A stretch of DNA of 64,000 bases from Paralithodes platypus (taxonomy: Eukaryota > Arthropoda > Malacostraca > Decapoda > Lithodidae), in assembly GCA_032716605.1 (NCBI GenBank), contig CM064560.1:18149441-18213440 (forward strand), given 5' to 3'. Position 1 is the first letter of the stretch, and each line of letters starts with the position of its first letter. A program made the translations under genes and the position numbers. This document shows, piece by piece, positions 1 through 11,300 of the stretch. The notes under the pieces were generated by a model. That model had not been told where the DNA came from. It did not search any database and was given only the letters and a program-made list of their open reading frames with translations.

Positions 1-8
1 TCAATGAT

Positions 9-344
9 GTGATGTGTAAGCTTGCAAAATCAATCGAAGAAAAAAAGATGCCTTTTGCAATAAATGTTGGTGATCATCCTGTCTACGTGCTCATGCTAGA
101 GTTGAAAAGTGAGAATGCTGAGCTGTTCAGCAAAATCTTACCATTCATGGCACCCTTCCACATCCAAATGTCGTTCATCTACACTATATACAAGAGGTTT
201 AAGGGGTCTGGCATCTCAGATGTGTTGGTGGCAGCTGGTGTTATAGCAGACAGGTCTGTTGATCAGGCCCTTCGTGGAAAACATGTTAAGCGTGGGGTTC
301 GCTTGTGGTCGCTTACATATTTGCGCCAGCACGCACGATGGTAG
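9..344 (+). pseudogene. TE-derived hypothetical protein fragment, FAINVGDHPVYV type
   Basis: An open frame of about 110 codons enters near the window edge and ends at a stop at 342-344. It has the look of a conserved internal protein segment (FAINVGDHPVYVLMLELK and FIYTIYKRFKGSGISDVLVA) rather than an N-terminus. I recall similar segments in uncharacterised, highly repeated proteins of crustaceans and cnidarians, which suggests a mobile element, but I cannot name the family. The last 15 or so residues after about 300 look foreign. They are the reverse complement of the opposite-strand frame at 263-565, so the gene seems cut by an inversion at about 300. Confidence 0.4.
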
Positions 345-945
345 CGGATTTCCAACCCAAATGCTGTTTGACTATCTGAGATGGATGCAATCAGAGTGTC
401 AAGTCTCAATCTCATGACCTCATCTTCCAGACGGACAGTATGTAACTTGAATTTAGTCCAGGCATCTACTGTTGATAGGAGTAAAATCTGCTTGTCACGA
501 TCACTACTCTTGTATGCCCCTTTCATGCACCACACACATAGAGTCTTATCGTGAAGGACACCCATACTGGAGCGGAGCCTTTTAGGTGCACTGGCCTCTG
601 GGGAAGGGTCTGATCTGATGCTTCATCTCTTTCAAGACGTTCCTCGGATTTGTGTTTGCGTTTTTCGGCTTGAGAGAGCTTGCGCTTGCTGGATAATGAT
701 GCGTAACAAGTGCTATGCATGTGGTGACCCTTTGGTCCCTTCTCCCAATCCACATTTTCATGTATATGTTGAAACTTATCAAGTTCTTTCCATTGTAAAG
801 ACTTTTCCCGGATGGATTCCCACTTCTCAGGTGTAATGTTTTCCAAACGATCATCTGCGGTACATCGCTTACCACAGAGTAAAATGCACTCGTATTCATT
901 TAATGTCTTGTCTGGTAACTCTTCACTCTCTCTTCTATTATCCAT
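263..945 (-). pseudogene. Frameshifted TE-derived protein with Cys/His clusters
   Basis: Two minus-strand frames, 945-523 and 565-263, read as one protein of about 220 residues broken by a frameshift near 565-575. The first part starts MDNRRESEELPD and holds CILLCGKRC and HHMHSTC. The second holds LCVWCMKG and YHRACWRKYV. The paired Cys-x2/3-Cys and His-x3-Cys groups suggest zinc-binding treble-clef modules. The frame runs through a junction at about 300, where it meets the oppositely oriented frame at 9-344. No function is assigned; repeat-element origin is inferred from the rearrangement and the TE-rich setting. Confidence 0.4.
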
Positions 946-1149
946 TATTTCGGTGACTTCACAAGTCGGCGATTTTCATCAGATGGGCATGCGACCCATC
1001 TGAAACAGTAAAAAAGTAATATTAGATATACACCGCAGGCAGAGAACAACAGTGATGATAGCAGCGAAAGTGAGGACAGTGATTCTGATAGTGGCTCATA
1101 CAGTGAATCATGTAGTGACAGTGAAGTGGCAGATTAGTATGTACAATTA

Positions 1150-1200
1150 GTATAACACAATACAATAACAATACAATACAATACAATACAATACAATAAC
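1150..1200. repeat. (ATACA)n microsatellite
   Basis: About nine tandem copies of a TACAA-type pentamer. The rest of 946-1526 shows no gene. Confidence 0.8.
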
Positions 1201-1540
1201 CATTCCAGTGGATTTGTAATGCCAGAATTAGTGAAAAAGGACACCTCATTCGTCCTTGTAGCTCATCTGATGCCAGAGATATTACATTTCATTTTTTTCA
1301 AGATGGCGTTGGCAGCCATTTTGAATATTGGGCTCTAGCAGAGTTAGCCGTCATTTTTCAGAGGGGCATAGGAGCTAATTTTCCTTTAAAATGGTTCAGG
1401 TTGTCAAATCCATCGAGAGAAAAAGGTAGGAACAAAATGGTCACGGATTCCAAGCAAATGACCCTACTATAATGAGTTCAATCTGTCTAACATGATAAAA
1501 AAAATTTATGCACAATTATGCCTCTAAATTAATTAGTGTT

Positions 1541-1951
1541 GTTGTTGTTGTTGTTGTTGTTCCCCAAGCTGCCTGGCCGAACAGCCCCAAGGCTCCGAGC
1601 ACGGCCAAGGCCATAACCGAGCGCCCCCACAGAACCCTCCCTGCCGACCACAACAAAGCCTGGGTGACCGAAGCCACTCCAAGGCGGGGAGCCGAGGAGG
1701 GTGCGGAAACGCCCGGGAAACCAACCACCCAGGGCCCTGTGCCCCTCACCAATTATGAAGAGAAAGTTGAGGGGCAAGGGAAAAATGTGACGCTTTGGCT
1801 TCCAATCTTGGTAGATTGGGAGGTCAATCCACGGAAGAGACGCCGTCACTCGAGATCTAGAAAATATATAAGTAAAAGGAACAGTCAGAGTAAGCTATGG
1901 GTATGGCAGAGATCGCTCAGTTCTCACTCTGATAGACCAGCCCATCACCAG
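1541..1951 (-). mobile_element. (AAC)n-tailed retroelement, 5'-truncated, with 14-bp TSD
   Basis: On the minus strand the element ends CAGGCAGCTTGGGG followed by (AAC)n. It is flanked by direct repeats of AATTAATTAGTGTT at 1527-1540 and 1952-1965. The same sequence recurs at 5735-6240, 13397-13502 and 21098-21422. Its 3' end matches the end of the LINE fragment at 16020-16760, so I read it as a SINE-like element mobilised by that LINE. Open frames through it are accidental. Confidence 0.75.
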
Positions 1952-2363
1952 AATTAATTAGTGTTATACAGTATAATAAAATACGGGAAGTAAATAGTAT
2001 ATGAAGGCAGAGTCAATTTGATTGGCAGTATACATTATTTCTGGCAATTTTATGGGACTCTTTTTGCATAGGTATCGGCAACTAGACTGAAATTTAGGAA
2101 AATTCAATTCAAGGAACTTAATTTATGTATAACAAAGGCAAACAATGTGATCCCATGAAGCTTCAGTTCAGTTCACTTAGTTGCTACTGGCAGGGGACCA
2201 CTCTGAAGAGTTTTTATTGTCAATTTCGATGGCCAAAATATTTTCGGCAACATGTCTGGGATCTTCTGCTTTAGTATCGTAAACTAGACTGAAGATAGAT
2301 TAAATTAGGTTCCGGAATTCTTATAACATTTTAACTTATAAGGTGAAGAAATGCCGGACTGTG

Positions 2364-2515
2364 AAAATGGGGGAACTGCTCATAGGGATACACCTAGAAA
2401 GATGTGGGATCAGGTACTTCAGTTCGATCTAACCACAAATAATTTAACGTCAGAGGCAGCCCAAAACAGGGTCGCCTGGAATGCCGCCATTTAGGACGTG
2501 AGACTGAAACCACAC
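2364..2515 (+). mobile_element. LINE RT C-terminus fragment (family of 47434-48150)
   Basis: Conceptual plus-strand translation reads [17 protein letters not shown], nearly the same as [17 protein letters not shown] in the LINE remnant inside the hAT element at 47-48 kb. The fragment has decayed and carries a stop right after this motif. Confidence 0.6.
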
Positions 2516-2529
2516 TCTCTGTGGATAAT

Positions 2530-2693
2530 CTATTTTTTATTAATTTCACCACAACACCAAACACCTCCAATGAAATTAATGAAAGCATATACTGTCTGAG
2601 TGTATGTGATCCACCAGGATTAGAACCCGGGTTATCACGCACAGATTTTTAGATACCTTAACCTTTACACCACCAAGACGGTTAAAGGTTACT
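2530..2693 (-). mobile_element. tRNA-derived SINE, copy 1
   Basis: On the minus strand the head carries an A-box-like TGGTGTAAAGGTTAAGG and a B-box-like GGGTTCTAATCC, 3' of which lies the tail TTTCATTGGAGGTGTTTGG. The spacing is that of a tRNA-derived Pol III promoter, but the sequence runs past a tRNA into a SINE tail. It is therefore a SINE and not a tRNA gene. Sister copies lie at 2860-3010 and 4294-4720, and isolated tails at 33495-33572. Confidence 0.7.
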
Positions 2694-2859
2694 TTATTGC
2701 AACTTATTATCCATTCTCGAATACTGGATATTAATCTAATCATGTTCATATTCCCACCGCACTATGGTAGCCTAATGGTTAAGTGAGAGGAAAGAATATT
2801 CATGGGGCACAGATCATATTGAACGGCCTCGCTACGAAATATCGCTGAACCTACTGATA

Positions 2860-3010
2860 ATCTATTTTTTATTAATTTCACCACAACACCAAACACCTCC
2901 AATGAAATAAATGAAAGCATATATGTGATCCACCATGATTCGAACACAGGTTATCACACACAGATTTTTAGGCACCTTAACCTTCACACCACCAAGACGG
3001 TTAAAGGTTT
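2860..3010 (-). mobile_element. tRNA-derived SINE, copy 2
   Basis: Same order as copy 1: A box, B-box-like GTGTTCGAATCATGG and the ATTTCATTGGAGGTG tail. A short tract, CCGCACTATGGTAGCCTAATGG, seen in part at 2757 and 3051, brackets it, so a local duplication surrounds this copy. Confidence 0.65.
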
Positions 3011-4014
3011 ATGCACACGCCTACAACTTATTATCCTTTCTCGAATACCCACCGCACTATGGTAGCCTAATGGTTAAGTGAGAAAACTGTCTTTAAACTT
3101 GTATGTGTGTACTACATGCCAGACCAAAGTAGCCAAAAGCTGTGATACCTAATTTAGGCAGTATTGTATGATGTTTGAGGGTTGTGAGGTTCAGATTAAA
3201 GTTGTTATATGTAATCTGCTCTTGTTAAAACCTTAGTAATTAGCTACTCAATAAGAAGATCATACCATACTTCTCCTCACTGGGTTCCCTGATTGATGTA
3301 ACTTTTTCATCTTTTGGACTTGTAAAATCCCTTCATTATTTTTCGAGTGCTCTGGCCATTCCAACCCTCACCGCTAATCCCCATAATTTTCTTTCACAAT
3401 CATACTTTGGGAACGAGAGTTTGCCGTCTAATTAATTTGATCAAACTATAGTTCATTGACGAATCCAAGAGAAGCCAGTCGCTAGATAACTCGGCTGAAT
3501 AGAAACTCAGCCAAATCTATCTTGCTATGGTACTTTACCAAACCTAATGTATACTCCCTGTGACCGCCTTCCCTTAAAGACTCAGGTCCCTTCATTTGGC
3601 TTCTCCCTCAGGCCGAATTCTGATACCTTCCTTAGCCCCCCTCCCCCCCATTTTTTTTTTTTTTCAAGTAACTCACCCTCCAGCCCTAGGTAGAGGTACG
3701 GTGGTGTCAACAACAACAAAGACGCTCTGATTCTGGCAGTGGATGCTGGACAAGTTCACCGTCTCTCCTTTTGAGATCTGAGACGGTGACGCGTACAACC
3801 TGATGACAACAGAGATAATTCCTTGTAAGTTTTAACATTTTTAAGATGATAATTATATAATGAATATAATAACCCGATTGTAAAATATTATTGACATTTA
3901 AATTCCCTGTAACTGAAAACTAATCATAATAAGAATGCCGACATACTTCTAGAATTAAGATGGGATCCTGAATGTACTGTACATGCTGGAAAGGTACAAT
4001 CACCTGCACAAGTA
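3011..4014. other. Non-coding, no gene seen
   Basis: AT-rich sequence with a T-run at 3650-3664. No long frame, no exon with RCC1 or coiled-coil content and no clear element ends. A 3' UTR of the host gene could reach here, but I see nothing decisive. Confidence 0.5.
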
Positions 4015-4024
4015 ACTGGTATTC

Positions 4025-4262
4025 TATCTATCTATCTATCTATCTATTGCCTGACGCCGTGATCCCCGAAGGGGTGGCCACGAACGAACCGCCCCCATGC
4101 ACCTCTGTCCCCAGTCAGTCGACGCCCCTCCCCCCAACCAGCACCGCCTTCGTTCATGTAGTTCCTCACTCCATCCTTCCACCTCATATTCGGTCTACCT
4201 CTCCCCCTCTGTCCCTCCACCTCGCTCTCGTACACCCTCTTAGTCATTCTCTCGCTTTCCAT
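4025..4262 (-). mobile_element. (GATA)n-tailed LINE, 3' fragment with TSD
   Basis: The minus strand encodes the last residues of a LINE RT protein, ending in the PFGDHGVRQ segment and then (GATA)n. Direct repeats of ACTGGTATTC at 4015-4024 and 4263-4272 flank it, showing a short, 5'-truncated, target-primed insertion. The longer relatives are at 49995-51270 and 53577-54841. Confidence 0.85.
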
Positions 4263-4293
4263 ACTGGTATTCAACTTCATAATAAATTATCCT

Positions 4294-4720
4294 CATCTAT
4301 TTTTTTAAATTTCACTCCAACACCAAACACCTCCCAATTAAATTAACTCCTTGCGACATATATGACACGATCGCGTCATATAGAACTTATAACCAAAAAC
4401 TCATATAACGCGATCGCGTCATATGGACTTATTTCCATGCCTCTCCAATAAGTTTATGACGCGATTTTGCGTCATATGAACTCAGTAAGTCCGATAAGTT
4501 AGCTTACGATAAAACCGTTGGTGGCAACCTCAGCCTCCTCCGATAATTCTAACGGCCGCAGTGTTGTTGTGAGTGTAGTGCGAGGCAGTGGTATTGATCC
4601 CGGGGCTCCCGCCTCCTCGGACTTATTGGAACATAATATGTCTGAAGGAGTTAATGAAAGCAAGAAAGTGATCCACCGGGATTCGAACCTGGGTTATCAC
4701 ATACAGATTTTAAACACTGT
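4294..4720 (-). mobile_element. tRNA-derived SINE, copy 3, split by a MITE
   Basis: The SINE tail lies at 4294-4346 and the head with B box (GGTTCGAATCCCGG on the minus strand) at 4651-4720. Taking out 4347-4650 restores the order seen in the two other copies. The SINE is therefore older than the MITE. Confidence 0.65.
4347..4650. mobile_element. TTAA-flanked MITE (piggyBac-type ends)
   Basis: TTAA lies at 4343-4346 and at 4651-4654. The ends are inverted: CTCCTTGCGACATAT at the left and ATATGTCTGAAGGAG at the right. TTAA target sites and C-rich short inverted ends are typical of piggyBac-type MITEs. Inside are three palindrome-like blocks around CGCGATCGCG. No transposase is present. Confidence 0.75.
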
Positions 4721-4925
4721 GAACATTGATTGGCGAAAATGACTGACTCGGTTTATACAGCTCAATTGAATGTTTCATAATCTTACATTCACCTGTCAGA
4801 ATCGTTAAACATAATCTGTTACTTTCTTACTGCAGGCGATTGTTCTTTAACTCTAAAAATCTGGGTAATGTATTATGCCTTGTAGCCATCAACTTGACAG
4901 GTTGTATCCATTACAGATGGGATTT

Positions 4926-4963
4926 ACACACACACACACACACATACACACACACACACACAG
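4926..4963. repeat. (CA)n microsatellite
   Basis: Nearly uninterrupted CA dinucleotides. Confidence 0.9.
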
Positions 4964-5052
4964 CACTAGACAATCTATATAATTCATAAACATATACCAT
5001 TAATCCACCTACCCACGCCCAGACTGTCCTAGGTGAAACAAGTAAGACTTAC

Positions 5053-5377
5053 GCCAGTATTTCCTGTGGTTGTAGCAGCACATCTCTCATTTTGATATCC
5101 CGTTGGTGTCTGGCAGCAGCTTCCTTCACAATGGCTTCCCTCACGGCGGCTTCCTTGGCTGCTGCTTCCCTCAGAGCCGCTTCTTTAGCTGCGGCTTCTC
5201 TGGCAGCAGCGGTATCCTTTTCATTGGTTTCCTTTTCTTTGAGAGATGCTTCATTGGAACTTTGCTCTTTATGTTTTTTTTCTTTGCCCGGTGGTTCATC
5301 ATTGCCAGCTGGTTCATTTGTGTTAGCTGCATCTTTAGAACGTATATCTGAGTTGTCTACACTGGTCTTACGTTTAC
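5053..5377 (-). CDS. Nek9: NEK9-like exon: C-terminal coiled coil
   Basis: The acceptor CTGTCCTCCAG ends at 5378. The first two bases complete a Ser codon begun at 17158, so the phase agrees with the upstream exon. The product is basic (KRKTSV), then Asn/Glu/Lys-rich, then a run of [20 protein letters not shown] type that should form a continuous helix or coiled coil, ending at [11 protein letters not shown]9 uses such a segment to dimerise. At 5052-5047 a consensus donor GTAAGT overlaps an in-frame TAA at 5051-5049. The reading frame either stops there or continues in an exon I have not found. Confidence 0.75.
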
Positions 5378-8300
5378 CTGGAGGACAGAATAATTACATT
5401 AAATTAGGATTTACTGTGGTATCATTTAAAGGATTACCCAGTCGTAATATTATAAGTTTATTATATGAAGAAAAGTTAAAAACCCTTGGCTTACAATCAT
5501 TAGAAGGACGAAGATGTAGAGGCAGATATGATAGAGATGTTTAAGTGGATGAAGGGTACTAATTTGGAAATGTGGTTGTGGATATGTGGAATAGATTGCC
5601 TAGTGTTTTTATCAGCTCAGTAATGGTGTAAAGTTTCAAACGTAATTATGGATAGTAATATAAATGAAATGGGTTGGGTGTGAAAGGGATCTGCCTCGTA
5701 CACATAGACCCTCTGCAGATTTCCATGTTCTTATGTTGTTGTTGTTGTTCCCCAAGCTGCCTGGCCGAACAGCCCCAAGGCCCCGAGCAAGGCCAAGGCC
5801 ATACCCGAGCGCCCCCACAGAACCCTCCCTGCCGACCACAATTAAGCCTGGGTGACCGAAGCCACTCCATGGCGGGGAGCTGAGGAGGGCGACAGAAATG
5901 CCCGGGAAACCAAAGACCCACCCAGGGCCCTGTGCCCCTCAGCAATTATGAAGAGAAAGCTGAGGGGCAAAGGAAAAAATGTGACGCTTTGGCTTCCAAT
6001 CTTGGTAGATTGGGAGGTCAATCCACGGAAGAGATCTAGAAAATATATAAGTAAAAGGAACAGACAGAGTAAGCTATGGGTATGGCAGAGATCGCTCAGT
6101 TCTCACTCTGATAGACCAGCCCATCACCACATGACTAGAACCCAATCCTCTCAGCATCAGCTAGGAAAGGCCCTAGAAAGCCACCTTTGGCGGGGGGATA
6201 GCTCCCCTATTTCAACCCCTTTCGGGGTTGGGCACCCGCCCATGTTCTTATATTGTTATGTAAGCCTTTAAATGACCTCTATAAGCAGTACCTGTGCCTC
6301 ATTTTAAACCATTTATCACATGATTCGACCACAATATTTCCATCTGTTAACACTTTTATTGTGGGGTTAGATCACTGTTTGGTAGAGCAATACACTGTCA
6401 AAAATATACAGTATGAAAAGAGCATGGAAGAAGGTATATATAATATTTGGGTAGAGTACAACAGTGAAGATCCAAAAAGAACCGCCTCGAACCAGATAGG
6501 GTCAAGGTATTTGATAAACTAACTAATCTAACCTATACGGTTTTGAAGACTATAACTTGTAAATACTTGTAATATCGGCCAGACATGGACTTTCCCGATG
6601 ATTTACCAAAGAAAAATAAATAAACTGCAGACTTATTATAACAACTTAAGGTATGAAGATAGTTTGGTACTCTTTATTTTATATATTCGCCCTACAACAC
6701 AAGCCTCAAGTAGTTTATTTATTTATGTTTCATTACAAGCCCCAACAGTTTAGGGAGCGTTGTAGCTGAAGGTCATGCAGATTCAGAGAAGTAATTAAGT
6801 TGAATAGCCATGATAAATACTGATGACGGTATGTTACGAAAACCTCGTTATTTGGGTAAAATAATTAAGTTAGCCACTAAATACAGTTTTCTATAATATT
6901 ATTTATATAAAGAAAACTACCTTGGAGCAATAACTATTATAGATTCTTGGAATACCTTGGTAATTTACATATTTAATTTGTGTTTTGGAGAACAGTTTGA
7001 CATTATATATGCAAGAATATTATAATATATATAGATAAAACATAAATAATTAATCAATAAATTTGTCTTCAGTTGACCGGTTTGGGAAACAAAATTATCT
7101 GACGCAATGTCTATGTTTTAGTGCAGCTGCCAGTTCATAAAACCTAATCATTGTTACTCTTGAGTTTCGTTTAGGAAGACATAGGTGCGTAAGTGGGTGA
7201 AGATTGTAATCAGGAAAAAGGATTATCACTTGAAATATCTGATCAATTTGCTAAATAAGAGATATTTACGTAACATCCCAAACCTCTAGTATAGCCTAGA
7301 TGTTTCTTACCCTTAAAAAGCGGCTCACCACTTAAGTCGAGTTAAATAAAGCTGGACTATGTGGCGGCGCTCGACATAACTCGAGTGGCAATTTCAGCAC
7401 GTAATGTGGCTGAGAGAGAGAGACAAGTGGTGGCAGGAGACTAGCGAGCGTATGACTGCTCCAGACCACCGCGGCGAACCTACTGACACAAATCTCAGCT
7501 CCCTCCTCCCTCTCTCACTCGCTACATACTCAATTATGTACCGAAAGTACCGAATTACCTGCTTTTTGCACTCGCGTTGCACGGTTATTGCAAGAAAACT
7601 ATCCATCATACAAGGATCGTTATGGTGTCATTCGAAAGCTCTGTTTATGCCCTTTCAGGGATAGATACTTGTTTTACGTTCTGGGTCTTATTTAGGCATG
7701 AAAATGATCACGTAAACAGCCCTATTTTGGCTAAAAACACCCCGCTGGGCGGTACACATAAATAAACCGCATAGGCCGCTCGTAAGGTGTTAAAGGCACA
7801 TGCATTATTGGAGGTGTGGCGGCGGTGGGGTCGGTGATGTGGTCAGCCTGGCAATGGCGGAAAAAATACAATCAATTGCAGGAGGAGTTAAAGGCAGAAC
7901 GAATCCTGCTAAATGAGAGTATTGCCTTGCAACTCTCTGATTACGACCAGCAGCGGGAGACTGAGCACGAACGGTCCCTGCTAAAGAAGGAGTTTGCCAC
8001 CCTTCAAGGAAAATATATCGACCTGCAGCGCGAGTTGGAGGCAGAACGAACCGCAGGGAATAACAAGTGTACCGCCCTCCAACAAAAATATGACAACCTC
8101 CAGCATGAGATCGAGGTAGAGCAGGTCTCCGTAAACAAAGTGTGTACCAATCTAATGAAACAGGTACTGGAGGAGCGGCGACTCCGTGAGCATATTATGG
8201 TTGTTCACCTGGCAACAAGAGATAAGGTCCTTTCATTGGTTCGTAACGCTACCAAATGAGGTTTCTGGTAGGAAAAGTATTAGTAATAGATATTTGTGAC

Positions 8301-11300
8301 CAATATTTATGTTATTATATTTGTATTTGCATCTTTGGGGGCGGGAGGCTAGGAATCCTTCTTCCCTTGTAAATTTCACCTACTAGACACGACAGAGAAA
8401 GGGGCGAGGGAATGCAATAGTGGTCCCGGGCCCTATGAATTGGAGCTTTAAATGTTGTTTCTGTTCGGTCTCTGTCTCGAGTCGGCCACCCCCAGCTATG
8501 GAGGTATATACATACATAGTATTATACATACATATACATGTATATATTTATACTCTGCTCTATAATTATTCTTCTGTTGATGTCGTTTCCGTACTTGAAA
8601 ACGGAGCTTTGATACAATTAAAAACAAACGATATTGAAAGGATGTTTAGTTTTTTACTTTCGTTTTCTTTTTTTACATATTAACCAATCTTTTAGAATGA
8701 GAGAAAATTTGCACTTATATCTATTGTATTTGCGCTTGTTGTTATTAAGTGACCTTACCAAAGCTGTAAAAGTCCGTAAAAATAAACCGTAACTTGAAGG
8801 ACTGGTTTAAGCCTCCAACTGAGAGAGACTGTTACTCTTATATTAGTTTCACCAAGACTGGATGCGAATTACGCTTCTGATATATTACCTTCCAGCGCGT
8901 GAGTTATACAATCACTTTGTTAATTTAATAACATCTTTAATTTACCGTATATAATGCTTTTGAACTAAATTTCTGTGAAATATATCAACACTTACAGTAC
9001 TGGCGACTAATTTTGTATTTGATTTCAGCTACATTTACACCATTTTATGAAGCTTAAGAAGGATATTTGGTAGCTAAAAGGATTAATTGAGATAGTCTGT
9101 AGTCTTTTAATTGGTAGACGTCCTTCCTGAGCTGAATGAAATCGTCTAATAGTTGCCAGAATATAATGAGAAAGATGTCACCGGTACTGCATGGGTAAAA
9201 TATCTTCACCAATTTAAATATTTCTGTATTACTAGTATACTTTACTTCCTAGGCCTCCATCAAGCTTTAAAAATAAAAAAAAAAAAAAAAAAATCAAGAT
9301 CCCCCTTCCAGATTAATTAGTACATTTAAATTGGCAACAAAATATCCTTTCCGATGGCCGCTTCCTTCAAAATTACAGCCTAGCTATTGCTCGCCATGAA
9401 AAAAATTGTCACCTAATTGGCACAAAAAGGTCAAATATTGACAAAGAAATTAAAATGTAAAACTTGCAAACTAAACAAACCAAAATTGGGACAAGGACAA
9501 TATAAAGTCAAATTAAATTATCAAAATCGCTATGTGGAAACAACGCTTACTAAAATGAAAATTATTAAATAAAAGAACACAATCCACCACATAGGGTGTA
9601 CATCACTACATGAGCAAGTTAATCTGTTTCCCAAGCAAACCAATCGCACATATAACAACGCACTATCGTCACGTTAAAGGAAGTAGTCAAGTTTGGGAAG
9701 TCCGGGACGTTCTGGCAAATTTTACTAAACTCTGCATGAATAAAGAAACTACATGTTAAATGTCAAAATATTATTTAAAATCAAATTTGCAACATGACAA
9801 GACATTAACAATAGTAAAAATACAAATATTGATAAGATATCTATACTATTACAAAATAATATATAAAATACAGTACAGCACTCACTAACGATAGTGCTAT
9901 CGGGTAGGTACCTGTAAGCATAGCATGCCTCAAGTGACCCCTATCAATAACTACCCTACAAATAACCTACATTTATAGCACAAATAAACTAAGGAAATCG
10001 CAAAAGTAAGCAATTGATACTATCGACAATGAATTCATAATATAAAGAGAAATAATTGCAAAATATGAAGTAACAACAGATTTAAACAAAGAGTACTCTT
10101 TTAACAAGAACAATAAATTTAAAAAATCATCAATATTAATAATAATAATAATAATAGAAAAAGAAAAAGATAAACAATAAATACAGACAAAAAGTAAGCA
10201 GAGGTTATACAAGAAACTTCAAGTTAAAAATGCTTGATTAAAATTATTGATGTCAAATTTTAGAATACAGTCACAATAATTGACCCTAAAAAGATTAAAT
10301 TTATGGAACAATTTACTTGCCTCAAAACCTCTGTCCACTAAGAGTCTGTATAGTAACCTAGCTCTAGCCCAAAAGTCATCTACTTTAGTGCAGATTTTAC
10401 AAAATCTTATTAATTGGGAATAAAAACAATTATAAGTGATTTTACTATCGATATTACTACTAGGGAAAGGAAAGTTTATTACGTTAAAATTAAAATCATC
10501 AACTTTGTGATATACTTTAAGTATGCACTGTTCATTAACAATCTCTATATTTATATCAAGAAAATTTTCAACTTTATAATTTACGTTACATTGTGTGAGG
10601 GGAATAGAATTAGGGTAAATAAGTTTAGCAACTTGATTAAAATTTAACAAATTGCAAACAAGAATATCATCAATATATCTACTATTATTACTTAACAGTT
10701 TAGCAAGTGCTAATTTTTCTGGAATTTTATTTTTCTTGCTACTGTCAACTAAGTCTTTTATATATTTAAATTCTAAAGCAAGCAAGAATAAGTCTGCAAT
10801 TAAAGGGCTAGCATTTCCACCCATAGGAATTCCTAATATTTGTTTGAAAATGTACGGCCCGAATCTAACATAAGTATTGAAAAGGAGGAATTTAAGGGCA
10901 TCTTTAAGTTTAGTTCTATCAAAATATACAGAACTAGTGGGAGTAGAGCTAAGTGATGCATTATTAAAATATGTATAAACATTTATGAAATAATTACCAT
11001 TCCTAACGAACCTGTCAAAGTGCAAATCTATAATAAAGCAAAGCTCTGAATATACTAAATCTAAAGGCAAATTGGTATACAAATGAAGAGAAAGGTCTTA
11101 AAATTGATAAATTAATGGGGCGAACGTCTTAAAATCTCAAAACTAATGGGGCTAAACATGAGTGAGAATGGGGTCTAGAAAAACGACATAGCTCCCCATA
11201 ATGTATAACCCAAATGTTTCATAGCTTTAGACTGTAAGAATGGACGCTTAACCCCGCGAAGATTATGACGCATTTAGACTGTTTATATCTGGCTATCATT

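Noticed and set aside
1508..1957. 149-codon ORF through the (AAC)n element
   Set aside because: Equivalent frames in the other copies are broken or different; the element is non-coding and the frame is supported only by the (GTT)n tract.
2600..2690. Possible tRNA gene with A and B boxes
   Set aside because: No complete cloverleaf or acceptor stem; three copies share a long non-tRNA tail, which is the structure of a SINE.
5092..5544. 150-codon plus-strand ORF rich in Ala/Ser
   Set aside because: Antisense shadow of the coiled-coil exon 5053-5377 with its GC-rich AAAKEA repeats.
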